Below the pieces are notes generated by a model that saw nothing but the letters and a program-made list of their open reading frames with translations, did not search any database and had not been told where the DNA came from. From positions 1 to 64,000 of the forward strand of contig NZ_JAENRR010000027.1 of NCBI RefSeq assembly GCF_016612505.1: 64,000 nt of DNA. The letters run 5' to 3'. This DNA is from Carboxylicivirga marina (GTDB lineage Bacteria; Bacteroidota; Bacteroidia; Bacteroidales; Marinilabiliaceae). The translations under genes were made by a program, and so were the position numbers. Shown one piece after another: positions 17,471-25,316 of this stretch (within the stretch, counting starts at the first letter, position 1; each line of letters begins with the position of its first letter).

Positions 17471-18586
17471 ATGCACATCAGGCATCTTAATTTGATCAAT
17501 TTTAAAAATATTCAACAGGCCGAAATTGACTTTTCGCCTGGTATAAATTGCCTTGTAGGTGAGAATGGTGCTGGGAAAACCAATGTGCTTGATGCCCTGT
17601 ATTACCTATCGTTTTGTAAAAGCTATTTCAACTCCATTGACAGCCAGAATATAACTCACGAGCAAGAGTTTTTTGTGGTGCAAGGGCAATACGAGCGTCA
17701 GGATGAAGATGAACATATCTATTGTGGGTTAAAGAAGTCGCAGAAGAAGCACTTTAAACGTAACAAGAAAGAATATAGTAAACTAGCTAACCACATTGGT
17801 TTGTTACCATTGGTAATGATATCGCCAGCCGATGAGCAATTAATTAATGAGGGGAGTGAGCAACGACGAAAATACATCGATGGTGTTATCTCACAGTATG
17901 ATAAGCCTTTCTTAGATGATTTAATGCGATACAATCGCTCTTTGATGCAACGTAATGCCACACTTAAGCAGTTAAAAGAAAGTGGAGCGCGTGATTATTC
18001 AATGCTTGATTTATGGGATGAGCAGTTGGAGCAGTTGGCCAATCGTATTTATAATAAGCGTATTGACTTTATTAAAGAACTGGTGCCGGTATTTCAGAAA
18101 TACTATGCATATATATCCGATGGAAAGGAAGAGATTGCCTTAAACTACAAATCACACTTGCATGAGGGTGATTTAAAGAGACAACTGCTTGAGGTACGAA
18201 GTAAAGATACCATTTTAGGCTATACTACCCGTGGCGTTCATAAAGATGATTTAGAATTATTGCTTGGAGGTTATTCCATTAAGAAAATAGCTTCGCAAGG
18301 ACAGAAGAAAACTTTTTTGATAGCGCTTAAGTTGGCTCAGTACGAATTTATACAAAAACACAATGGGATAAAGCCCATCTTATTGTTAGATGATATTTTC
18401 GATAAACTAGATGATGCGCGCAGTAATCGTTTACTGCAATTGGTTTCGGAGGATGTTTTTAATCAGATTTTCATCACGGATACCAATAAAGCTTACCTGG
18501 TTGATATTGTTAAGCGAACAGGAAAAGATTATAAAGTATTTGACGTTGCAGGCGGACAAGTATTGATAGAAGGGGAGGAAGAATGA
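17471..18586 (+). CDS. recF: DNA replication/repair protein RecF
   Basis: 371 residues, the normal RecF size. The Walker A GENGAGKT (30-37) lies within INCLVGENGAGKTNVLDALYY. The ABC signature is SQGQKKTFLIALKLAQ, and Walker B plus D-loop is PILLLDDIFDKLDDAR. RecF is an SMC-like ATPase that binds gapped DNA and helps RecOR load RecA. The ATG at 17471 follows the promoter; the TTG at 17438 lies before the predicted transcription start. The stop overlaps the start of the DciA-like gene by four bases (ATGA), so the two are translationally coupled. The usual neighbours dnaA, dnaN and gyrB are absent. Confidence 0.95.
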   Translation: MHIRHLNLINFKNIQQAEIDFSPGINCLVGENGAGKTNVLDALYYLSFCKSYFNSIDSQNITHEQEFFVVQGQYERQDEDEHIYCGLKKSQKKHFKRNKKEYSKLANHIGLLPLVMISPADEQLINEGSEQRRKYIDGVISQYDKPFLDDLMRYNRSLMQRNATLKQLKESGARDYSMLDLWDEQLEQLANRIYNKRIDFIKELVPVFQKYYAYISDGKEEIALNYKSHLHEGDLKRQLLEVRSKDTILGYTTRGVHKDDLELLLGGYSIKKIASQGQKKTFLIALKLAQYEFIQKHNGIKPILLLDDIFDKLDDARSNRLLQLVSEDVFNQIFITDTNKAYLVDIVKRTGKDYKVFDVAGGQVLIEGEEE

Positions 18587-18873
18587 GACGAAAAAAAACG
18601 CAAGCCATAAGCTCAATTATTAAAGAGGCACTTAAGCAACAAGGCTTAAATAAAGGATTGCTCGAAAGTCGTGCTGTTAATTACTGGGAAAAAGTTCTGG
18701 GTGCATCGGTGGCTCGTGCAACTCATCGGATATATATCAAAGATGGAATTTTGTTTGTAGAGATGACTTCATCGGTATTAAGAAATGAGCTAATGATGTG
18801 GAAGGATAAAATTATAATCAATCTCAACCAGGCGATAGGTGAAAACATTGTGAAGGATATCGTTTTTCGCTGA
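18583..18873 (+). CDS. DUF721 / DciA-family protein
   Basis: 96 residues with no signal. The whole length is a DUF721 domain: an N-terminal helical part (AISSIIKEALKQQGLNKGLLESRAVNYWEKVLG) and the KH-like core (VARATHRIYIKDGILFVEMTSSVLRNELMMWKDKIIINLNQ). DciA proteins of this family load or regulate the replicative helicase DnaB in bacteria that lack DnaC/DnaI. The role here is inferred from the family and from coupling to recF. Small size is normal for Bacteroidota members. Overlaps recF by 4 bp and ends before a terminator shared with ndk. Confidence 0.85.
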   Translation: MRRKKTQAISSIIKEALKQQGLNKGLLESRAVNYWEKVLGASVARATHRIYIKDGILFVEMTSSVLRNELMMWKDKIIINLNQAIGENIVKDIVFR

Positions 18874-18895
18874 TGTCTAATAAATGATGGTAACG

Positions 18896-18933
18896 AAAAA
18901 AGTGCTCTATGCTATATGCAAAGACCACTTTTT
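18896..18933. terminator. Probable terminator between dciA-like gene and ndk
   Basis: AAAAAGTG and CACTTTTT arms with an imperfect inner stem (CTCT / AGAC) and T run; it sits between convergent genes. Confidence 0.55.
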
Positions 18934-18979
18934 ATATTTTATCAATTCGTTAAACCTATCATTCAACAGGTTTTCAATA

Positions 18980-19411
18980 TTAAGGATGTTTCTCTAATAA
19001 TTCTTTATCGCTAAAAAAGAAATGGCTCTCTCTGTCGGCACTTTCATTACTGTCTGAACCATGAATCGCATTATGAGCTTTGCTGGCGGCAAATAACTTA
19101 CGTATGGTTCCTTCTTCAGCTTCTGCCGGATCGGTACTACCTATTAATTTTCTAAAATCAGCAACCGCATTTTCTTTAATAAGAATAGCTGCCACAATCG
19201 GGCCAGATGACATAAAATCAACCAAATCGGGGAAAAATGGTCGGCCCTTATGTTCTTCATAAAACGTTTCTGCGTCTTCTTTGGATAATTTCAATGATTT
19301 AATGGCTGAGATACGAAATCCAGCTTCTTCTATCATATTTAAAATAGCGCCGATATGCCTGTTTTTTACAGCTCCCGGCTTAATCATGGTAAGTGTTTTA
19401 TATCCTTCCAT
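18980..19411 (-). CDS. ndk: Nucleoside diphosphate kinase
   Basis: 143 residues, full family length. It transfers the gamma phosphate of ATP to NDPs through a phosphohistidine, here His117 in the invariant NAIHGSDS loop. Other marks are [19 protein letters not shown] at the N-terminus, [17 protein letters not shown], and [26 protein letters not shown]. The C-terminal [13 protein letters not shown] extension is typical of Bacteroidota Ndk. Cytosolic. Monocistronic and divergent from the DHH phosphoesterase gene. Confidence 0.97.
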   Translation of the reverse strand: MEGYKTLTMIKPGAVKNRHIGAILNMIEEAGFRISAIKSLKLSKEDAETFYEEHKGRPFFPDLVDFMSSGPIVAAILIKENAVADFRKLIGSTDPAEAEEGTIRKLFAASKAHNAIHGSDSNESADRESHFFFSDKELLEKHP

Positions 19412-19485
19412 ACTTAACTGATTATTTAGTGTAAGGTAAAAAATTATAAATCCTAAATTACAAAATTTTTAGTCTCTTAAAATTA

Positions 19486-19493
19486 TATCTTTG
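19486..19493 (+). promoter_or_regulatory. -7 box upstream of the DHH gene
   Basis: TATCTTTG is a perfect TAnnTTTG -7 box, 15 bp before the ATG at 19509. The -33 side is only T-rich. Confidence 0.55.
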
Positions 19494-19508
19494 TAAAATC
19501 AATAAAAG

Positions 19509-20543
19509 ATGCAAATGAATATAAAAGACAAGTCACAAATAGAATTATTCAAGACCAACATAAACAACAGCCAAAAAGTAGTAATTGTTCCACATAATAA
19601 CCCTGATGGAGATGCATTAGGTTCTTCTTTAGGACTTTATAATACTTTAAAAAACATGGGGAAGGACGCGACTGTCATTTCGCCAAATGAATTTCCTGAT
19701 TTTTTAAATTGGATGCATGGTGTTGAGGATGTGTTGATTTATGACAAGAATATTAAAAAAGCATCTCAATTAATTAAAGATTGTGAACTGGTGATATTTG
19801 TCGATTTTAATGCTTTATCTCGCATCAAATTAATGGGGAATGTTTTTAAGGAGGATGAAACACCTCGAATCATGATTGATCATCATCCATTCCCGGAGGC
19901 TAATACGGCCAATATTCAGATTAGTGTACCCGAAGCATCATCAACTTGTGAGTTATTGTTTCATGTATTAAATGAAGCAGGTTTTAAAAAGAATATAACT
20001 AAAGAGGCTGCCGAATGTATTTATGCAGGTATTATGACTGATACTGGCTCATTAAACTATAATTCGAGCCGACCCGAAACATACCTGATTGTGGCTGATT
20101 TATTGCGCATGGGTATTGATAAAGAGCATATTCATCACATGATATTTCATAATAACTCATTTGATCGTATGCGTTTACTGGGGCATGCGCTCGGCGAAAA
20201 AATGGAGCGTATACCAGAGCAGAGAGCTGCTTTTATATCTTTAAGTCAGGATGAGTTGAAACGATTTAATTTCAAGCCAGGGGATACCGAAGGGTTTGTT
20301 AATCAGGCTTTGTGGATTGAAGGCGTTAATCTCTCAGCTATGTTTACTGAGAAGAAGGATATTGTGAAAATCTCCTTTCGCTCTCGTGGTGGGTTTCCGG
20401 CAAATAAATTTAGTGAAACTTATTTTAATGGGGGAGGTCATTTTAATGCAGCCGGTGGTGAGTCGAAGTTAAAATTGGATGAGACGGTAGAGCGTTTTAA
20501 AACTGTATTAAAAGAGTTCTGTGAAGTCAATAATTACAATTAA
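19509..20543 (+). CDS. DHH-family phosphoesterase, NrnA-like
   Basis: 344 residues. The DHH domain begins VVIVPHNNPDGDALGSSLGL (metal-binding NPDGD), then VIFVDFNAL and MIDHHPFPE with the DHH triad, and GIMTDTGSLNYNSS. The C-terminal DHHA1 substrate domain ends with GGGHFNAAGGESK. This arrangement is that of NrnA, which degrades nano-RNA and dephosphorylates pAp in the cytosol; c-di-AMP hydrolases share it. Start at 19509 (ATG); a second ATG lies two codons on. The gene for an FKBP lipoprotein begins inside its last 23 bases. Confidence 0.9.
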   Translation: MQMNIKDKSQIELFKTNINNSQKVVIVPHNNPDGDALGSSLGLYNTLKNMGKDATVISPNEFPDFLNWMHGVEDVLIYDKNIKKASQLIKDCELVIFVDFNALSRIKLMGNVFKEDETPRIMIDHHPFPEANTANIQISVPEASSTCELLFHVLNEAGFKKNITKEAAECIYAGIMTDTGSLNYNSSRPETYLIVADLLRMGIDKEHIHHMIFHNNSFDRMRLLGHALGEKMERIPEQRAAFISLSQDELKRFNFKPGDTEGFVNQALWIEGVNLSAMFTEKKDIVKISFRSRGGFPANKFSETYFNGGGHFNAAGGESKLKLDETVERFKTVLKEFCEVNNYN

Positions 20544-21069
20544 ATATATCGTAATCTGTACTTTTCTATTGTTTGGTTTTGTAAACTGCAAAGAAAAAGC
20601 ACAGCAACGAAAGCGCGTAACTAAAGACATGCTCCTCGAGATGAACCGGCAGATGGTGAATACTGAACAGGAGGTGATTCAAAAGTACATCGAGGATAAT
20701 GGTTTGGATATGCAAAAATCTGAAACCGGGTATTATTATCAAATTACAACACCTTCAAATGCAGACTCTATTCGTATTGGGGATGGTGTTGTGTTGGCCT
20801 ATACCACACGATTGCTTGATGGAACGATTTGTTATTCATCTGCCACCGAAGGCTTAATGAATTTTACCGTTGGCAAAGCTCAGGTTGAAGCCGGGTTAGA
20901 GCAATTTGTACAAGTGCTAGGTCAAGGAGCTATTGCAAAGCTTATTCTTCCTCCATACCTGGCTCATGGTTTGGCTGGTGATGATAATAAAATACCAAAA
21001 TTAGCCATATTGATGATGGACATTGAAGTGGTAGAGATAATACATCCAGTGGCGGAACATTCAAAATGA
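20521..21069 (+). CDS. FKBP-type peptidyl-prolyl isomerase lipoprotein
   Basis: 182 residues from a GTG start that overlaps the DHH gene by 23 bases. No ATG lies upstream of the signal. The SPII signal ends at FGFVNC (Cys23). An FKBP-type domain follows at about 75-175 (IRIGDGVVLAYTTRLLDGTICYS, GLEQFVQVLGQGAIAKLILPPYLAHG), preceded by a helical linker. It resembles the periplasmic FKBP lipoproteins of Bacteroidota, among them the gliding-associated GldI group, which assist folding of exported proteins. Assignment to GldI itself is not supported. Forms a pair with the next lipoprotein gene. Confidence 0.82.
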   Translation: MKSIITIKYIVICTFLLFGFVNCKEKAQQRKRVTKDMLLEMNRQMVNTEQEVIQKYIEDNGLDMQKSETGYYYQITTPSNADSIRIGDGVVLAYTTRLLDGTICYSSATEGLMNFTVGKAQVEAGLEQFVQVLGQGAIAKLILPPYLAHGLAGDDNKIPKLAILMMDIEVVEIIHPVAEHSK

Positions 21070-21131
21070 TTTGAAGATTGCACAAAAATGATTTTCTTTG
21101 TGCTTTAGTCGAAAAGACAAAACAACAAACA

Positions 21132-21719
21132 ATGAATAAGAGAAAAGTATTCAACCAAACTATATTAGCTGTATTTGTATTGTCGGTTGGGTTTGCATCA
21201 TGCGAAACCAATAACAATTATTTTAATGCTAAAGAGGCACTGGAACAAGAGCAGGCATTATTAGAGCGTTATTACAACGAAGAAATGGAAAACGGTCTAA
21301 GTCGATTAGATTCAACCACGGCAGTAACTGTTGATACGGTTGACCATCGATATGAGTCGGGAATGATGATGTATCATACGCACATTGGTGAAGGAGACTC
21401 CATTGGTGCGTATAAAACTGTAGGTTTTAGATATAATCGTTACCAAATTTTTATCGACACGGATACAATAACAAATGAAGAGACGACCGTTGAAGTGTTA
21501 TTGGAAAGTAATGAATATTCAATCACGCCATTTAGCTTCACAACTTATCCCGTTGGAGGTGCTCCTGTTGCTGGTTCAAATGTTTTTCCGGGTGTTAACG
21601 AAGCAATTATGCACATGCGATTGTTTGGTAAGGCAAAGGTTGTTTTGCCATCTACAATTGCCGACAATCAGTTTCAACCACATATTTTTGAGATTGAAGT
21701 TACCACAGTAAGAAGATAA
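21132..21719 (+). CDS. DUF4827/FKBP-like lipoprotein
   Basis: 195 residues from the ATG at 21132 (an upstream 18-codon extension is not signal-like). The SPII signal ends SVGFASC. The body (FNAKEALEQEQALLERYYNEEM, then a beta-rich second half ending PHIFEIEVTTV) resembles DUF4827 proteins. These are divergent relatives of FKBP isomerases that often sit beside an FKBP lipoprotein, as here (62 bp). Catalytic FKBP residues are not evident, so isomerase activity should not be assumed. Ends 22 bp before a strong terminator. Confidence 0.72.
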   Translation: MNKRKVFNQTILAVFVLSVGFASCETNNNYFNAKEALEQEQALLERYYNEEMENGLSRLDSTTAVTVDTVDHRYESGMMMYHTHIGEGDSIGAYKTVGFRYNRYQIFIDTDTITNEETTVEVLLESNEYSITPFSFTTYPVGGAPVAGSNVFPGVNEAIMHMRLFGKAKVVLPSTIADNQFQPHIFEIEVTTVRR

Positions 21720-21741
21720 TTTATAAAAGATAAATCTTAAC

Positions 21742-21780
21742 AAAGCCACTGTCATTTTATTGATGGTGGTTTTTTTTTTA
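21742..21780 (+). terminator. Intrinsic terminator of the DHH-FKBP-DUF4827 operon
   Basis: About 13 bp of stem with G-T pairs (AAAGCCACTGTCA against TGATGGTGGTTT) and nine T residues. The rest of the ~300-bp gap before the MFS gene (21781-22022) shows only a weak TACTACTTTG box near 21928. Confidence 0.85.
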
Positions 21781-22022
21781 TGCTCTTTAATGACCTGGTT
21801 ATTTAAATCTGATTTTTATTAGGTCATTTTTATTGTTTAGATGTCGAAATTGTACTTTTAATATTATCTTGCTTACCGTTTTGTTTTAAGTGTATGTAGT
21901 CGCTTACAATTGTAGAATACTACTTTGGAAATGAAATGAAACACACATTTATAAATTTATACACAAACTAAAAACAAAGGGAGGAGAGCTTAGCTTGCCT
22001 TCTGGAATTAACAATTTAAATT

Positions 22023-23345
22023 ATGTCGAGTAAAAACAACAAGGTGTTGCCAATAGTAATGATGTTCTTTCTATTTGCAATGATTTCATTTGTTACTGGG
22101 TTGTCAAACCCAATGGGTGTAATTGCCAAAAATCAAGAAGGTATTCTTAACTGGATGTCGCAATTAGGAAACTTCGCTAACTTCTTGGCTTATTTGCTAT
22201 TAGGTTTGCCTTCAGGGATTCTGTTGAAGAAAAAAGGTTATAAATTTACAGCCTTAACAGCAATTGCACTTGGTATTTTTGGTGTAGGCGTTCAGTTGAT
22301 TTCCGGATTAATGCCATATGAAATTGGCGATAATTTCACACCAATCTTTTCTGTTTATCTTACCGGAGCATTGATTTCAGGTTTCTCAATGTGTATGTTG
22401 AATACTGTTGTTAATCCTATGCTAAACACTTTAGGTGGTGGAGGTAAAAAAGGAAACCAGTTAATTCAATTTGGTGGTTCATTAAACTCTATGGCTGCTA
22501 CTATAGTTCCTATTCTTGGGGGTTACCTAATTGGTGATTTAGCCAGAGCTACCATGAAAAATGCTGTTCCGGCATTATTAATTGCCATTGGTATTTTTGT
22601 TGCTGCTTTTATAGTATTAGCAATTGTCGCAATTCCTGAGCCTCATAACCGTGGAGTTGAAACTGAGAAAAAGAAAGAGAAGTTCAGTGCAATGTCATTC
22701 CGTCACTTCGTTTTAGGAACAGTTGCAATTTTCTTATATGTAGGTATTGAGGTAGGTATTCCAAACTTCATTAACCTGTTCTTAACAGCAGCAAAAGATG
22801 CAGCTGACGGAGCTGCAGGTATGGGTATTGATCCTGCAGCAGCGGGCTCGGTAGTAGGTACATATTGGTTCCTAATGTTAATAGGTCGCTTAACTGGTGG
22901 TATTCTTGGAAGTAAATTCTCAGCTAAAGCACAGTTGACTTTTGTTAGTACTTTGGGTATTGTTTTAGTCGGTCTTGGTATTTTCCTTCCGTCAAGTATT
23001 TCTGTAGGAATGCCTGTGTTTATGTCTGATTTAAGTTTTGGTATGCAAACTGTACCTCTAGCTGTAATGTTATTTGCACTTTGTGGTTTATGTACTTCTA
23101 TTATGTGGGGTGGAATTTTTAACCTTGCTGTAGAAGGAATTGGTAAATACACTGAGATGGGATCAGGTATTTTTATGGTAATGGTAGTTGGTGGTGGAGT
23201 ACTTCCATTGATTCAGGGTGCTGTTGCTGATATTACAGTTAGCTATATGGCATCATACTGGGTAATTGTAGCTGCATTGGTTTATTTGTTGTGGTATGCT
23301 CTTGCTGGTTGTAAAAACGTGAATACAGATATTCCAGTTGAATAA
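22023..23345 (+). CDS. Sugar MFS transporter, FucP/GluP-like
   Basis: 440 residues with twelve predicted membrane helices. FucP-family features include the N-terminal FVTGLSNPMGVIAKN, YLLLGLPSGILLKKKGYK between helices 2 and 3, CMLNTVVNPMLNTLGGGGKKGNQLIQFGGSLNSMAAT in helices 4-5, and GTYWFLMLIGRLTGGILGSKFSAKAQL in the second half. Family members import hexoses or N-acetylhexosamines with H+ or Na+. The ROK kinase 89 bp downstream suggests an unphosphorylated sugar (glucose, mannose or GlcNAc) is taken up and then phosphorylated. Starts at ATG 22023. Confidence 0.9.
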   Translation: MSSKNNKVLPIVMMFFLFAMISFVTGLSNPMGVIAKNQEGILNWMSQLGNFANFLAYLLLGLPSGILLKKKGYKFTALTAIALGIFGVGVQLISGLMPYEIGDNFTPIFSVYLTGALISGFSMCMLNTVVNPMLNTLGGGGKKGNQLIQFGGSLNSMAATIVPILGGYLIGDLARATMKNAVPALLIAIGIFVAAFIVLAIVAIPEPHNRGVETEKKKEKFSAMSFRHFVLGTVAIFLYVGIEVGIPNFINLFLTAAKDAADGAAGMGIDPAAAGSVVGTYWFLMLIGRLTGGILGSKFSAKAQLTFVSTLGIVLVGLGIFLPSSISVGMPVFMSDLSFGMQTVPLAVMLFALCGLCTSIMWGGIFNLAVEGIGKYTEMGSGIFMVMVVGGGVLPLIQGAVADITVSYMASYWVIVAALVYLLWYALAGCKNVNTDIPVE

Positions 23346-23367
23346 TTAAATGATAACGATATTTAAC

Positions 23368-23400
23368 ACCATGACTTCTTGTTATACAGGAAGTCATGGT
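23368..23400 (+). terminator. Hairpin between the MFS and ROK genes
   Basis: Perfect 11-bp arms ACCATGACTTC (23368-23378) and GAAGTCATGGT (23390-23400), with a weak tail TGTTTAAT. It may be a partial terminator or an mRNA-stability hairpin that lowers ROK expression relative to the transporter. Confidence 0.55.
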
Positions 23401-23434
23401 TGTTTAATGAATATTTTAACTAAAAACTAGTCAG

Positions 23435-24412
23435 ATGAAAAAAGTAGCTGTAGGTGTAGATATAGGCGGAACAAATACTGCCATTGGAATAGTTGATGAA
23501 ATGGGGCATGTACTATCAAAAGGTGGAATATCAACACCATCTCATGGTAATGTGGCTGTTTATATTCAGGATTTATCAGATGCTATCAATAAAATGATAA
23601 CCAATGTGAAGCTGACGAATGAAGATATTGAAATTGTCGGTATTGGTGTTGGTGCACCCAATGGAAATTATTATAATGGAACCATTGAATTTGCTCCAAA
23701 TTTATCTTTCGAAGGTGTGGTACACGTTGTTAAGCTCTTAAAAGAGAAGTTTCCGGAAATGGATGCTATTGCATTAACGAATGATGCAAATGCTGCTGCA
23801 ATTGGTGAAATGATTTATGGTGGTGCTAAGGATATGAAAAACTTCGTGATGTATACCTTGGGAACAGGAGTAGGTAGTGGAGTAGTGGTTAATGGTGATT
23901 TGGTTTATGGTCATGATGGTTTTGCCGGAGAGTGTGGTCACACTACATTAGTGCCAGATGGTCGTTTATGTGGATGCGGTGCTAAAGGACATTTAGAGGC
24001 CTACTGCTCGGCGCCAGGAATGAAGCGTACGGCTTTTGAGCTGTTGGCTAAATACAATGCAACAGATAGTCCATTGGCTAACCATACCTATAACGATTTA
24101 ACTTCTAAGATGATTTATGATGCAGCAGTCGCTGGTGATAAAGTGGCGCTGGAAGTATTTGAATTAACAGGTCATCATCTAGGTCAAGGTATTGCTGATA
24201 CGATTCATCACTTAAGTCCCGAAGCAATCTTCTTGTTTGGTGGACCTTTAGCTGCTGGAGATTTTATTATTAAGCCAACTAAGGCAAGTATGGAAGCGCA
24301 CTTGTTACCAATATTCAAGAATAAGATAAAATTACTACCATCTAATCTTGATGCCGGTGATGCTGCTATTGTGGGAGCTAGTGCTTTGGCCTGGAAAGAA
24401 CTTGATAAGTAA
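23435..24412 (+). CDS. ROK-family sugar kinase (glucokinase-like)
   Basis: 325 residues. The ATP-binding phosphate-1 motif is VDIGGTNTAIGIVD (8-21). The catalytic Asp lies in LTNDANAAAIGE, followed by GTGVGSGVVVNG. The zinc/ROK signature is ECGHTTLVPDGRLCGCGAKGHLEAY; His169, Cys179 and Cys181 are present, while the usual third Cys position holds His186. It phosphorylates a hexose at C6 in the cytosol. The lack of an N-terminal helix-turn-helix makes it a kinase, not a NagC-type repressor. Together with the MFS gene it forms a sugar-uptake pair ending in the terminator at 24436. Confidence 0.92.
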   Translation: MKKVAVGVDIGGTNTAIGIVDEMGHVLSKGGISTPSHGNVAVYIQDLSDAINKMITNVKLTNEDIEIVGIGVGAPNGNYYNGTIEFAPNLSFEGVVHVVKLLKEKFPEMDAIALTNDANAAAIGEMIYGGAKDMKNFVMYTLGTGVGSGVVVNGDLVYGHDGFAGECGHTTLVPDGRLCGCGAKGHLEAYCSAPGMKRTAFELLAKYNATDSPLANHTYNDLTSKMIYDAAVAGDKVALEVFELTGHHLGQGIADTIHHLSPEAIFLFGGPLAAGDFIIKPTKASMEAHLLPIFKNKIKLLPSNLDAGDAAIVGASALAWKELDK

Positions 24413-24435
24413 GTACATCTAATTGATATATGAGG

Positions 24436-24465
24436 AGGGAATTCATTTTGGATTCCCTTTTTTTT
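24436..24465 (+). terminator. Intrinsic terminator of the ROK gene
   Basis: AGGGAAT (24436-24442) pairs with ATTCCCT (24452-24458), followed by eight T residues. Confidence 0.8.
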
Positions 24466-24511
24466 ATGTAAGTAATTTTCTCTTAATTTCGCAGGATAAT
24501 ACATCGAAGAA

Positions 24512-25084
24512 ATGAGTAAGAAGCAGGTTATATATCAGGGTGCCATGGAATTGTTCGTAGAAAAAGGATTTGCAGCATCTGTAAACGAACTAATTGAGCG
24601 AGTGGGAATAGCAAAAGGAACGCTTTATCACCACATAACCAACAAGGAGCAACTGATTATTGAAATTTATAAGCAACTCATGTTTGAAGTTGAAGAGCAA
24701 TGTGTGAATATTTTGAATGAAGATCAAAAAGAAAATACAAAGCAAGTGTTTAGTCGTATTGTCAAGTGGTTCATTACTCATCCTGTTAAGTTTTATTATA
24801 TCAATATTTTTGAATCGAGCCCGTATATGAAGTTGCATTTTGAGTTAGTGGAGGATACCAAAGAGGGACCACGACGATTTATTATGCAAAAAGTAAATAT
24901 GGGGATATTGAAAGCATACAAAACAGATATGATCGCCTTCTTTGATTTTGCTTTTACTCGTGCTACCGCTAATTATTTTCTGTCACTTCCAAAGCCATTG
25001 AAATGCTTTGCTGATGAGTTCGACGCTGCTTTTGATATGTATTGGGATGGTGTTGCGCAAAAGCAATCATCTGTTGTGAAATAG
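24512..25084 (+). CDS. TetR/AcrR-family transcriptional regulator
   Basis: 190 residues. The N-terminal TetR DNA-binding domain (about 3-60) is clear: QVIYQGAMELFVEKGFAASVNELIERVGIAKGTLYHHITNKEQLI. The recognition helix is GIAKGTLYHHI. The C-terminal helical ligand domain (about 70-185) is not assignable to a subfamily. It probably represses its own promoter or the divergent or adjacent transport genes. A GACCTAATGGTC palindrome lies just downstream in the TonB-receptor promoter region. Starts at ATG 24512. Confidence 0.92.
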   Translation: MSKKQVIYQGAMELFVEKGFAASVNELIERVGIAKGTLYHHITNKEQLIIEIYKQLMFEVEEQCVNILNEDQKENTKQVFSRIVKWFITHPVKFYYINIFESSPYMKLHFELVEDTKEGPRRFIMQKVNMGILKAYKTDMIAFFDFAFTRATANYFLSLPKPLKCFADEFDAAFDMYWDGVAQKQSSVVK

Positions 25085-25225
25085 CGCTGTGCTGTGGTGT
25101 TGAGTTTGATGTGTTGTTGGTTAGGTTTTTGCCCTGTTGATAACTTATTAAAAAATGTTAATTACTTATTGGGGTTTTCTTAGTCTATTTTGAAGAATTA
25201 ACAGAATTTTAACATTTAGAAAACC

Positions 25226-25253
25226 GACCTAATGGTCTAGTTGTTCATCTTTG
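25226..25253 (+). promoter_or_regulatory. Candidate TetR operator and -7 box before the TonB receptor
   Basis: GACCTAATGGTC (25226-25237) has 4-bp arms GACC/GGTC, flanked by an offset AAC...GTT pair. CATCTTTG (25246-25253), one base off TAnnTTTG, follows 8 bp later. The receptor ATG is at 25317. A link to the upstream TetR gene is inference from position. Confidence 0.4.
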
Positions 25254-25316
25254 CAGCAAAATAAATAAGTATTAATAATTGGCAGACAGTATATATTACT
25301 AACCAAACACATCAAA

